DNA from: Chromatiaceae bacterium
GTDB taxonomy: Bacteria > Pseudomonadota > Gammaproteobacteria > Chromatiales > Chromatiaceae
NCBI GenBank assembly: GCA_022340805.1
Contig: JAJDNF010000053.1
Span: 1-42,355, forward strand
Direction: 5' to 3'
DNA length: 42,355 nt
Positions 17,182-25,567 of the stretch are shown piece by piece (position 1 is the first letter of the stretch; the number at the start of each line of letters is the position of its first letter). The translations under genes and the position numbers were made by a program. The notes below the pieces were generated by a model, which was not told the DNA's origin, did not search any database, and was given only the letters and a program-made list of their open reading frames with translations.

Positions 17182-19462
17182 GGGAGAATCCTCCAAATTT
17201 CATCAGCAGCGGGGGCAGATAGAGAAAATCGGCCGCCAGCGCCAGAGCGATGGTGATCGCGGTGAGCAGCCCCATCCCGGCATTGAGTTCGAAACTCGAC
17301 AGCGCAAGGATACCGAATCCGACCACCAGTACGAACGAGGTCACCCACAGCGCGGTGCCAACGGTCGAAAATGCATAGCGCACGGCATCCTCCGGGCTGA
17401 GTCCCTGCTCGCGCTGGGCGCGCACATACTTGCTCAGGAAGTGCACCGTATCGTCGACCACGATACCGATAGTCACCCCGGCAACGACCGACAGGGCGAG
17501 ACCGACCTGCCCCACCGCCAGTCCCCACAGGCCAAACGCCACACCGGCAGGTACCAGGTTCGGGATGATGCTCAGCAGGCCAATGCGTATCGAGCGCAAT
17601 GCAACGAGCAGGATTGCCGAGATCAGCACCAGCGCGATGGTCGTTCCCTCCAGCATCGAGCGGATGTTGCGATGCCCGATATGCGCGAACATGATCGCGG
17701 AACTGGCGCCGTCGACCAGCAGGTAGGGCGGCGCGTTCGCCGCGAGCCACGTCTTGGCGCTGGCCTCGAGCGCCAACAGCGCCTCGGTCGAGGTGGTGCC
17801 GACCGTCACCGTCATGCGGGTCGCGGTCTTGGACAGATTGATCTGGTTGTTCAGATCCAGTCCGAACGGCAAGGAAAACTCGTAGAGCAGCAGGTACTGG
17901 GCCGACAAGGCGTTGTCGTCCGGCAGACGGTACCAGGACGGGTCGTCGCCGTGCATGTTCTTGTTGAGTCTCTTCATCACGTCGGTGATGGTATTGACAT
18001 GCATCACCGCGGGTTGGCTCCGATACCAGTTCGCGAATGCCTCGACGTGCCTCAGATACTCGGGATCCGATATCTTCCTGCCCTGTTCGGCCGGCAGCGA
18101 ATACTCGATGAGATAAATTCCGGTGAGGTTGTCCGTGGTGAAATCGGTATCGGCCCGAAACGGGACCCCCTCGTCGAAATATTTCACGAATTCATCGTTG
18201 AGCTGATTGCGTGGGATCTGCGCAATCAGGCCGACGACGATCACCGTCATCCCCCAAAACAACAGCTTGCGCCTGCGGATCACGAATTCGGCGAACGCCT
18301 CCATCAACGGGGCATGCCGCCCGGCCTGCCGGCGGATGCGCAACGGCAGGACCATCATCAAGGCGGGCAGGAAAGACACCGATAGCAGGAACGCGATAAC
18401 AACCCCCATGGACGCCAGGTTGCCGAGATCGCGAAATGGTGGCGCGTCGCTGAAGTTGAGGCTCATGAACCCGATCGCGGTGGTCAGCGAGGTCAAGAAC
18501 ACCGGCGACAGATTGATCCGCAAGCTCTCGGCCATCGCGTCGACCCGATCCATGCCGCGCCGCATGCCCTGCAGGAAGATCACCAGGATGTGCACGCAGT
18601 CGGCCACTGCCAGGGTCATGATGATGACCGGCACGCTGGTCGTCGGAGGGCTCATCCGTATGCCGATCCAACCGGTCAAGCCCATGGTGCAAACGATGGT
18701 CATCAGGATCACCAACGCCGTGGCCAGCGTCCCCGCAAACGAGCGCAGCAATACCGCCAACACGATCAGGATGAACAGGAACATCAGCGGATAGAGGGTC
18801 TGCATATCCGCTAGCGAGGCCTCGGGAAAGGCATTGTTCATGATCACCATGCCGGTCAGGCGGATATCCACACCGGGATCGCGCGCCCTCGCCCGCTCGG
18901 CCAGCTGCTCGGCAAACCTGGCGACCTCGGGCACCTCGGTCAGCTGCTTGCCCGGCAGTTGAATCGTGACGTTGACACCGGTGACATGCGCGCTCGGTGA
19001 GATCAGCCGGTTGCGCAACAGCGGTTCGGCGACAGCGATGCGTTCGGCCGCTGCTATCTCGGCATCGCTCAGTGCTTCGGCGTCCTTGACCAGGTCGGCT
19101 ACCCGCAGGTCGTCACCCTCGGCGCTGGTATGCTGAAAATTGCTAATCGAATCGACCCGGATCGAATAGGGGACCTGCCAGGCCTCTTGGGTAAGCCACT
19201 CGACGGTCGCCAGCGTCGAGCGCTTGAACACCTTGCCGTCCTTGGGCGCGACCACGAACAGCACGTTGTCGTTCTTCGTGTAGGTGTCCTGCAGGGCCTC
19301 GAATGCCTGCAGCTGCGGATTCTCCGCGCTGAAGAACATGCGGTAATCGTTGCTGAAGGTGATCCGGCCGATACCGGTGCCCAGTGCGGCCACGACCAGC
19401 ACGCTCAGCAACAAAACCGCCCAATGGGCCGCTAGCATGCGGCGAATGAAGCGTTCAGGCAT
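17150..19462 (-). CDS. MMPL/RND family transporter
   Basis: This is a 770-residue inner-membrane protein with the RND layout: one helix near the N-terminus (HWAVLLLSVLVVAALGTGIG), a periplasmic loop, five or six helices from about residue 220 (LMFLFILIVLAVLLRSFAGT), a second loop, and a repeat of the helices from about residue 610. Helix-4-like motifs are present in both halves, for example VVAGVTIGIVVDDTVHFLSKY. The absence of a membrane-fusion partner and the length fit the MMPL/HpnN-like lipid exporters, not drug RND pumps. It overlaps tetR by 8 bp. The cargo is unknown. Confidence 0.92.
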   Translation of the reverse strand: MPERFIRRMLAAHWAVLLLSVLVVAALGTGIGRITFSNDYRMFFSAENPQLQAFEALQDTYTKNDNVLFVVAPKDGKVFKRSTLATVEWLTQEAWQVPYSIRVDSISNFQHTSAEGDDLRVADLVKDAEALSDAEIAAAERIAVAEPLLRNRLISPSAHVTGVNVTIQLPGKQLTEVPEVARFAEQLAERARARDPGVDIRLTGMVIMNNAFPEASLADMQTLYPLMFLFILIVLAVLLRSFAGTLATALVILMTIVCTMGLTGWIGIRMSPPTTSVPVIIMTLAVADCVHILVIFLQGMRRGMDRVDAMAESLRINLSPVFLTSLTTAIGFMSLNFSDAPPFRDLGNLASMGVVIAFLLSVSFLPALMMVLPLRIRRQAGRHAPLMEAFAEFVIRRRKLLFWGMTVIVVGLIAQIPRNQLNDEFVKYFDEGVPFRADTDFTTDNLTGIYLIEYSLPAEQGRKISDPEYLRHVEAFANWYRSQPAVMHVNTITDVMKRLNKNMHGDDPSWYRLPDDNALSAQYLLLYEFSLPFGLDLNNQINLSKTATRMTVTVGTTSTEALLALEASAKTWLAANAPPYLLVDGASSAIMFAHIGHRNIRSMLEGTTIALVLISAILLVALRSIRIGLLSIIPNLVPAGVAFGLWGLAVGQVGLALSVVAGVTIGIVVDDTVHFLSKYVRAQREQGLSPEDAVRYAFSTVGTALWVTSFVLVVGFGILALSSFELNAGMGLLTAITIALALAADFLYLPPLLMKFGGFSHARDVTADRT

Positions 19463-20114
19463 GTCGATCGCCCACGCCGGCCGGTTCCCGCCTGCGCAGC
19501 GATTGCAGATAGGCGATCAAGCCCTTGCCGCATTCCAGCATAACGTCCCGGCGCTGGGCGTTCTTGGCCATGCCCAGGCAGCCCTCGAGCGAGGCAACGA
19601 TGAAGGCCGCCAGCGAGCGGGTATCCACTCCGGCCTCCAGGCCGCCCTGTCGCTGCAGCCGGTCCAGACCGTTCTCGATGGCCCGGCGCCACTCGTCGAA
19701 CAGGCCCTCGATGCGCGCACGAAAGCCTGCGTCGACCGCCGACATCTCCTGCGCAAGGTTGTTGACCGGGCAACCGAGTGCCACATCCTGTTCGCTCATT
19801 CCCTCTCCAACCCGGCTGATGACGCTGATGAGCGTCGTCAGGGCATCGCCCCGGTCGCCTTGCAGCGGGGCTATCCAGTTAACCCGCAACGCCGGCGCGT
19901 AATACTCGTCGAAAACCGCATACCCCAGATCCAGCTTACTTGGAAAATGGTGATACAGGGCCCCTTTGGTCACCCCGGTATCGGCCAATATGCCAGCCAG
20001 ACTGGCCGCCTGAAACCCATGCGCATGCATCTCGCGGGCGGCTGCAGCGATCAGCGCACGCCGGGTGTCGCTGCCGGCCTCGTGATGCCGGTCCGGTGCC
20101 GCTGACGCGTTCAT
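19455..20114 (-). CDS. TetR/AcrR family transcriptional regulator
   Basis: This 219-residue protein has an N-terminal helix-turn-helix of TetR type (TRRALIAAAAREMHAHGFQA, then GVTKGALYHHFPSK near residue 45-60) and a C-terminal ligand domain. The ATG at 20114 has GGGGG nine bases ahead. A Met eight codons upstream lies inside the operator and is unlikely. It is first in the minus-strand unit with the MMPL transporter, so it probably represses its own operon through the site at 20134-20157. The C-terminal domain (LGCPVNNLAQEM) resembles regulators that sense small hydrophobic or electrophilic molecules, but the ligand is unknown. Confidence 0.92.
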   Translation of the reverse strand: MNASAAPDRHHEAGSDTRRALIAAAAREMHAHGFQAASLAGILADTGVTKGALYHHFPSKLDLGYAVFDEYYAPALRVNWIAPLQGDRGDALTTLISVISRVGEGMSEQDVALGCPVNNLAQEMSAVDAGFRARIEGLFDEWRRAIENGLDRLQRQGGLEAGVDTRSLAAFIVASLEGCLGMAKNAQRRDVMLECGKGLIAYLQSLRRREPAGVGDRHA

Positions 20115-20133
20115 CCAGGCATTCCCCCGTGAA

Positions 20134-20157
20134 AACATACCAACCAGTATGTATGTT
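20134..20157. promoter_or_regulatory. TetR-type operator between tetR and mfd
   Basis: ACATAC and GTATGT flank six bases (20135-20152), a dyad of the kind bound by TetR/AcrR dimers, with a further ATGTT on one side. It lies 20-43 bases ahead of the tetR start, within the divergent region shared with mfd. Autoregulation of the tetR-MMPL operon is the simplest reading, and an effect on mfd is possible. Confidence 0.75.
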
Positions 20158-20238
20158 ACGCCGGATCTGTCAATCCGGCCCGGCCGGGCAGGCCGTGCCC
20201 AGGCGGCCAACCTGATATGCCCATCGTCTTGTGCCAAA

Positions 20239-23200
20239 ATGCCCGGCCCGAAACCGACAGTCGACGCCGTGACTTCCGCCGTACCGCCCCTTCCGACCGC
20301 CACCGACACCACCACCCGATGGGGGCATTGCGCCGGCGCCGGCGCCGGCTATGCGATCGCGCGCGCCGTCGCCAACGCGACATCACCACTGCTGGTCATC
20401 ACGCCCGACGTCCAGGCGGCGGCCCGTCTGACCGAGGAGATCGGCTTCTTTCTCGATGACCCCTCCATCGATGTCCTCGGCTTCCCGGACTGGGAGACCC
20501 TGCCGTACGACGTCTTTTCTCCGCTGCCCGAGCTGGTCTCACAGCGCCTGCTGACCCTGCATCGACTGCGTGGCCTCGCCAGGGGCATCATCGTGGTGCC
20601 GATCGCCACGCTGATGCAGCGCCTGCTCCCGGCCGATTTTCTCGACGCGCACAGCCTGCTGCTGAAGGTCGGTGGGCAGCTCGATCTGGATGCCTTCCGC
20701 CGGCGCCTTGAATTCGCGGGCTATCAATGCGTATCGCAGGTCATGACGCACGGCGAGTTCGCCGTGCGCGGCTCGCTGATCGATCTGTTTCCAATGGGCA
20801 GTGATTGGCCGTACCGCATCGACCTGTTCGACCGCGAGATCGACTCGATCCGCATCTTCGATCCGGAGACGCAGCGCACCAACGAAAAGATCGAGCGCAT
20901 CTCGCTGTTGCCGGCGCGTGAGTTCCCGGTCGACGAGGCGGCGATCGCGCGCTTCCGTAAGGCCTATCGCGAGCACATAGAGGGCGACCCGCAGCGCAGC
21001 CTGATCTATCGCGGTGTCAGTGAGGGGCAGCTGCCCGGCGGCATCGAGTATTACCTGCCGCTGTTTTTCGACCGGACGGCAACCCTGTTCGACTATGTGT
21101 CACCGACCTGCCAGGTCATCTTCGACCGCCGGCTGGAGCAGGAGGCGCGGCATTTCTTCGCCGGTGTCGGGGAACGCTACGAGCAGCGTCGCTATGACAT
21201 CGAGCGGCCACTGCTTGCGCCGTGCACGCTGTATCTCGAACCGGACGAGCTACTCGAAAAGGTGAGTGCCCATGCCCGTGTCGAGTATCAGTCGGGAGAC
21301 GCCGATTGTGGCGAATATGCCGCACCTTGTTTCAACCTGGCGAGCAGACAAGCCCCTCCAGTCGGCATCCAGGCGAAGGCGGCCAACCCGGCACTCGCGC
21401 TGCACGAGGCCCTGCGTACCACGCGCGCACGCGTGCTGTTCGTCGCCGAGACCGCGGGCCGTCGCGAGGCGCTGCTCGAGACGCTGGCCGGGTTCGACAT
21501 CCGCCCCAGCTACAGTGAAAGCTGGCACGATTTCGTCGCCGCCGGCACCTCCCCCTGCATCACGGTAGCGCCGATCGAGTCCGGCCTGTGGCTGACCGAA
21601 GACGCGCTGCTGCTGTTACCCGAGGCACTGTTGCTCGGCGAGCGCGTCAAGCAGCGCCGCCGGCGCAAGGGTCAGGACGCCGATCAGATCATCCGCAACC
21701 TGGCCGAGTTGACGATCGGTGCCCCGGTCGTGCACGAGGAACACGGCGTGGGCCGTTTCCTCGGCCTGCAGACGCTCGACGTCGGTGGCCAGAAGACTGA
21801 GTTTCTGACCCTCGAGTACGCACGCGGTGACAAGCTGTATGTGCCGGTGGGGTCACTCAATCTGATCGGCCGCTATACCGGGGCCTCACCCGAGTCGGCG
21901 CCACTGCATCGCCTGGGCAGCGACCAGTGGGAAAAAGCGCGCCGCCGCGCCGCGGAAAAGGTCCGCGACGTCGCCGCCGAACTGCTCGACATCTATGCGC
22001 GGCGCGAGGCCCGCCAGGGCACCGCGCTTCCGGCGCCACACGATGAATACCGCAAGTTCGCCGCCGACTTCGAGTTCGAGGAGACACCGGACCAGGATGC
22101 GGCGATTCATGCCATCGTGGCCGACATGACGTCACCGAGGCCGATGGACCGCGTGGTGTGCGGCGACGTGGGGTTCGGCAAGACCGAGGTGGCGATGCGG
22201 GCGGCGTTCATCGCCGCGAATGCGGGCAAGCAGGTCGCCGTGCTGGTGCCCACCACACTGCTGGCCCAGCAGCACTACCAGAACTTCTCCGACCGCTTTG
22301 CCGACTGGCCGATCAAGGTCGAGAGCCTGTCACGCTTCGCCTCTGCCAAGCAGGCCTCACAGGTGCTGAAGGGCCTTGCAGACGGCCAGGTCGACATCGT
22401 GATCGGCACCCACAAACTGCTCGGTGAAGGGATCAAGTTCAAAGACCTCGGCCTGGTCATCGTCGACGAGGAACACCGCTTCGGTGTGCGCCACAAGGAA
22501 CGCCTGAAGGCGCTGCGCGCCGAGGTCGACATCCTGACCCTGACCGCGACGCCGATCCCGAGGACCCTCAACATGGCTATGTCCGGGATGCGTGACCTGT
22601 CGATCATCGCCACGCCGCCAGCCGCCCGTCATCCGATCAAGACCTTCGTCAGCCAATGGAACGATGTGCTGATCAGCGAGGCCTGCCAGCGCGAGATAAA
22701 CCGCGGCGGCCAGGTGTACCTGCTGCACAACGAGGTCTCCAGCATCGAGAAGACCGCGCGCAGGGTCGCCGAGCTGGTCCCGGGCGCCCGGGTCGAGTTC
22801 GCCCATGGGCAGATGCGAGAACGCGAACTAGAGCGCATCATGCGCGACTTCTACCATCAGCGTTTCAACATCCTGGTCTGCACCACCATCGTCGAGAGCG
22901 GCATCGATGTGCCGAGCGCCAACACCATCATCATTGACCGAGCCGACAAGCTCGGCCTGGCCCAACTGCACCAGCTGCGCGGTCGCGTTGGGCGTTCGCA
23001 TCACCGCGCCTATGCCTACCTGCTTGCGCCGCCACCCAAGGCGATGACCGCCGATGCGAAAAAGCGCCTCGAGGCGATCGAGTCGCTCGAGGAACTGGGC
23101 GCCGGATTCACGCTGGCCACGCACGACCTGGAAATACGCGGCGCCGGGGAACTGCTCGGCGAAGAGCAGAGCGGCCAGATCCACGAGATCGGCTTCACCC

Positions 23201-23721
23201 TGTATACCGAGATGCTGGAGCGCGCCGTGCAGGCGATCCGCGCAGGCCGCCAGCCGGAACTCGACCGTCCACTCGACCACGGTGCCGAGGTCGACCTGCA
23301 TGTCCCTGCCCTGCTGCCCGAGGACTACCTGCCGGACGTCCACATGCGGCTGATCCAGTACAAGCGCATCGCCTCGGCCGAGTCGGCCGACGAGTTGCGC
23401 GATCTGAAGGTCGAAATGATCGACCGCTTCGGCCTGCTGCCCGAACCGGCACGCAACCTGTTCGACGTGACCGAACTCAAGCTGCATGCGCAGCCGTTCG
23501 GCATCCGCAAGATCGAGGCCGGGCCCGCAGGCGGCAGGATCTCTTTCGATCCCGAGCCCAAGTTCGATCCGATACGCCTGCTGACGCTGATCCAGACACA
23601 ACCCAAGGCGTTCAAACTCGACGGCGCCGAGCGGCTGAAGTTCTTCGCCGACCTTACGGATCCGGCACAGCGCATCCCGGCCGTACGGGCGATACTTGAC
23701 CAATTGCTCGGTATCCAGTGA
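20239..23721 (+). CDS. mfd: Transcription-repair coupling factor
   Basis: Mfd removes RNA polymerase stalled at DNA damage and recruits UvrA. The product is 1160 residues from the ATG at 20239, close to the E. coli length. It has the UvrB-like front part (GFPDWETLPYDVFSPLPEL), the CarD-like polymerase-binding module near residue 493 (VVHEEHGVGRFLGLQ), Walker A GDVGFGKTE near 641, DEEH near 742, ESGIDVPSANTII near 884 followed by QLRGRVGRSHHRAYAYL, and the C-terminal TRCF domain. An ATG at 20149 would lie in the TetR operator and a GTG at 20269 is possible. No strong ribosome site is visible. Complete. Confidence 0.97.
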   Translation: MPGPKPTVDAVTSAVPPLPTATDTTTRWGHCAGAGAGYAIARAVANATSPLLVITPDVQAAARLTEEIGFFLDDPSIDVLGFPDWETLPYDVFSPLPELVSQRLLTLHRLRGLARGIIVVPIATLMQRLLPADFLDAHSLLLKVGGQLDLDAFRRRLEFAGYQCVSQVMTHGEFAVRGSLIDLFPMGSDWPYRIDLFDREIDSIRIFDPETQRTNEKIERISLLPAREFPVDEAAIARFRKAYREHIEGDPQRSLIYRGVSEGQLPGGIEYYLPLFFDRTATLFDYVSPTCQVIFDRRLEQEARHFFAGVGERYEQRRYDIERPLLAPCTLYLEPDELLEKVSAHARVEYQSGDADCGEYAAPCFNLASRQAPPVGIQAKAANPALALHEALRTTRARVLFVAETAGRREALLETLAGFDIRPSYSESWHDFVAAGTSPCITVAPIESGLWLTEDALLLLPEALLLGERVKQRRRRKGQDADQIIRNLAELTIGAPVVHEEHGVGRFLGLQTLDVGGQKTEFLTLEYARGDKLYVPVGSLNLIGRYTGASPESAPLHRLGSDQWEKARRRAAEKVRDVAAELLDIYARREARQGTALPAPHDEYRKFAADFEFEETPDQDAAIHAIVADMTSPRPMDRVVCGDVGFGKTEVAMRAAFIAANAGKQVAVLVPTTLLAQQHYQNFSDRFADWPIKVESLSRFASAKQASQVLKGLADGQVDIVIGTHKLLGEGIKFKDLGLVIVDEEHRFGVRHKERLKALRAEVDILTLTATPIPRTLNMAMSGMRDLSIIATPPAARHPIKTFVSQWNDVLISEACQREINRGGQVYLLHNEVSSIEKTARRVAELVPGARVEFAHGQMRERELERIMRDFYHQRFNILVCTTIVESGIDVPSANTIIIDRADKLGLAQLHQLRGRVGRSHHRAYAYLLAPPPKAMTADAKKRLEAIESLEELGAGFTLATHDLEIRGAGELLGEEQSGQIHEIGFTLYTEMLERAVQAIRAGRQPELDRPLDHGAEVDLHVPALLPEDYLPDVHMRLIQYKRIASAESADELRDLKVEMIDRFGLLPEPARNLFDVTELKLHAQPFGIRKIEAGPAGGRISFDPEPKFDPIRLLTLIQTQPKAFKLDGAERLKFFADLTDPAQRIPAVRAILDQLLGIQ

Positions 23722-24332
23722 ACTGCATGCCCATGAACAGAACCCTCTCGCGCTGGTCCCAGTGGGGCGTCCTTCTGCTCGGCCTGCTGTTTGCCGCAGC
23801 GGCATCGGCCGACGACGATGTCTATGACTTCGAGATGATCGTCTTCGAAAGACCCTCCGCCGTGGTGGGCACATTTTCGCCGGAGACCTCGGGCGACCCC
23901 GGCGCGGTCAGCGTGGCCGGGCGCCTGGACGCGATGGCGATCGGCGACAAGAAGCTGGGACCGGTTGCCTATACGCTCAGGAAGAAGGGCATGCTGGTGC
24001 TCGAGCACATCGCCTGGCGCCAGGTCCCGCGTGGACGTGACAGCGACACCTGGTACGAGATCGGGGACGGGCGCCTTGGCGGCCTCATCCGCTTGACCCG
24101 TGGGCGCTTCCTGCATCTGGATGCCGACCTGGCGCTGCGCGAGCCCGGCTCCGATCAGCCAGTGCATATCAAATTCAACCGGCGCATGCGCAGCGGTGAA
24201 TTGCACTACGTCGACCACCCCAAGCTCGGCATCCTGATCCAGGCCGAGCGCTATACCGGCGCGGCGGACGGCGACAGCGCCGAGAGCCCATCCTCCGGCG
24301 AACCCAAACCGGCGCAACCCGATCCCACCTGA
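23718..24332 (+). CDS. csiV: CsiV-family peptidoglycan-associated protein
   Basis: This is an approximately 200-residue exported protein with a signal peptide ending FAAAASADDD. The early motif YDFEMIVFERP and the later WHI-like strands (LVLEHIAWRQVPRG, RLGGLIRLTRGRFLHLDADL) followed by FNRRMRSGELHYVDHPKLGILI match the CsiV family, described in Vibrio as a periplasmic protein for cell-shape integrity. Its position directly after mfd is the usual one in Gammaproteobacteria. Its GTG overlaps the mfd stop as GTGA; ATGs at 23727 and 23733 are alternatives. The tail is a Ser/Pro/Gln-rich disordered segment. Confidence 0.83.
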   Translation: MNCMPMNRTLSRWSQWGVLLLGLLFAAAASADDDVYDFEMIVFERPSAVVGTFSPETSGDPGAVSVAGRLDAMAIGDKKLGPVAYTLRKKGMLVLEHIAWRQVPRGRDSDTWYEIGDGRLGGLIRLTRGRFLHLDADLALREPGSDQPVHIKFNRRMRSGELHYVDHPKLGILIQAERYTGAADGDSAESPSSGEPKPAQPDPT

Positions 24333-24432
24333 GCCGGCCCCGAGCGCGCCTGACGGCACGACGGATTCGGCGATTTGCGCGGTCGGCCGACAGCATCCCG
24401 GCCGATCCTCAGCGCGCGTTCCGGCAATCTCG

Positions 24433-24450
24433 CTGACATGCGCATGTCAG
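24433..24450. promoter_or_regulatory. Perfect 18-bp palindrome ahead of a small gene
   Basis: CTGACATGCGCATGTCAG is an uninterrupted dyad, about 60 bases before the start of the 47-residue membrane protein. It could be the operator of a dimeric regulator or a cruciform/hairpin. No T-run follows. No second copy was noticed in this window. Confidence 0.4.
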
Positions 24451-24511
24451 ACTCAGCCTGCAGAATCTCCGCCACGCACCCCCTACCGACTGGATTGGAC
24501 GGAGTCGCACG

Positions 24512-24655
24512 ATGAACCTTGCAAAATATCTGCGTGAAGGGATCAAGCTGGCAGCCCTGTTCGGCGCCATTGCGCTCGTGGTATGGAGCATGCCCGAATA
24601 CCACGGCCCGGTTGCTCAGGACGCAAGCGCAGATCGACTGCCGGTCAGCCGTTAG
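24512..24655 (+). CDS. 47-residue single-span membrane protein
   Basis: An ATG with GGAG seven bases ahead opens MNLAKYLREGIKLAALFGAI, followed by ALVVWSMPEYHGPV. That gives a short amphipathic start, one membrane helix (about residues 12-26) and a short polar tail of about 20 residues. The clean ribosome site, the helix and the upstream palindrome argue that it is real. Its stop overlaps by four bases the stop of the convergent CHRD gene. The function is unknown; such proteins often modulate a larger membrane partner. Confidence 0.55.
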   Translation: MNLAKYLREGIKLAALFGAIALVVWSMPEYHGPVAQDASADRLPVSR

Positions 24656-25257
24656 CGAGCGCGAACCTGCCGACGCCGCGCCAGCCCGACCAGTCCCAAC
24701 GCCAAGAGTGTCAGCGAGGCGGGTTCCGGCACCGAGGCCGGCACAGGGCTCAGGAAGCCACGAATCTCGCCACCCGGGAACGCAGCAGTGTGGATGTTCA
24801 GGTAGGCCCTGCCCTCGGCCAGGCCGTTGAGCAGCGCGGCCTCCGCGCCGGCCGGGGTGCCGCCGCTGGCAGTGACAAAGGCCGGGTTGAAACTGCTCGC
24901 CAGCGTCAGGTCGAGCAACTTGTCGTAGGTCCCGGCGGTCACGCCCAAAGGGAAGTCCGGGAACGTCGGCATCGGCGTCGCCACCCCCGCGTTGCCGACG
25001 AACGGATCGGCCGTGCAGCAATGAATGTGCGCCGCAGTAACCGTACCGATCAGATCGGCAAAGGCGACCTCGACCCACAGCATGACCGCATCGGGATCGA
25101 CGGTCACCTTGGCGAAGCCGGTCCCCGGCGACGCATTTGGCGGGCTTGACGCTGCACCGCTCAGGTCGGCCTGGTAGACAAGCGGCATGGCGTGGGTGAC
25201 GCCTGCCAGGCCCAGCCACGCAGACACGAACAACACGACAGGCAGTTTGGATTTCAT
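24652..25257 (-). CDS. CHRD domain protein with PEP-CTERM sorting signal
   Basis: This 201-residue protein has a signal peptide (MKSKLPVVLFVSAWLGLAGVTHA) and a CHRD domain, marked by FADLIGTVTAAHIHCCTAD and, near the end, AYLNIHTAAFPGGEIRGFL, the two halves of the domain's histidine-containing strands. The C-terminus reads VPEPASLTLLALGLVGLARRR, a complete PEP-CTERM tripartite signal. This implies that an exosortase, not seen here, processes it for the surface or outer envelope. GGAG eight bases before the ATG sets the start. The role of CHRD domains is not well defined. Confidence 0.9.
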   Translation of the reverse strand: MKSKLPVVLFVSAWLGLAGVTHAMPLVYQADLSGAASSPPNASPGTGFAKVTVDPDAVMLWVEVAFADLIGTVTAAHIHCCTADPFVGNAGVATPMPTFPDFPLGVTAGTYDKLLDLTLASSFNPAFVTASGGTPAGAEAALLNGLAEGRAYLNIHTAAFPGGEIRGFLSPVPASVPEPASLTLLALGLVGLARRRQVRAR

Positions 25258-25397
25258 GGCGTTATCTCCGGATACGCGAATTCAGCACGGCTGCTCGGGC
25301 GCCGCCGGCGGCGGGCCACGCCCAGCCCGAGCAAAGACGGGGCCAACGGCACCGCGCCGGTCAATTCCCGAAGCAAATCATCACGTTTGCGCGGCAT
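25254..25397 (-). CDS. Possible 47-residue ORF overlapping the CHRD start
   Basis: An ATG at 25397 opens 47 codons that end in a TGA overlapping the ATG of the CHRD gene (ATGA). The middle reads AVPLAPSLLGLGVARRRRR. This has the order of a PEP-CTERM-like tail (Val-Pro, short hydrophobic run, arginine cluster), although the hydrophobic part is shorter than usual. There is no signal peptide and only a weak ribosome site. It may be a decayed end of an older PEP-CTERM gene, a leader peptide, or chance. Confidence 0.25.
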   Translation of the reverse strand: MPRKRDDLLRELTGAVPLAPSLLGLGVARRRRRPSSRAEFAYPEITP

Positions 25398-25406
25398 GCA
25401 TCAACG

Positions 25407-25426
25407 GCCCGGGCAGATGCCCGGGC
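25407..25426. other. Perfect GC-rich inverted repeat
   Basis: GCCCGGGCA and TGCCCGGGC are separated by two bases, so the hairpin would have an 8-bp stem and 4-base loop. It lies in the gap between the CHRD gene and the dehalogenase gene on the minus strand. The haloacid dehalogenase start is far upstream and no T-tract follows. It may end that transcript or structure the CHRD leader. Confidence 0.35.
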
Positions 25427-25567
25427 GAATTTGTAAAGAATCAGTGAAATCGATGCCGCTCACCGGGTAGCAGACGGCAAGGCGGGAGGCAGATTGTCAG
25501 GAAATTTTGCACCTCGGCGGCGGCGCTGTGCGATGCCCGCCGCCTGGTCACCTGACCGTCATTGCCG

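Noticed and set aside
16928-18385. 485-codon plus-strand frame inside the MMPL gene
   Set aside because: It is antisense to a well-conserved transporter; its sequence is rich in His, Gln, Arg and Asp with no domain.
22828-23874. Long minus-strand frame inside mfd
   Set aside because: Shadow of the helicase domain, which is unmistakable on the plus strand.
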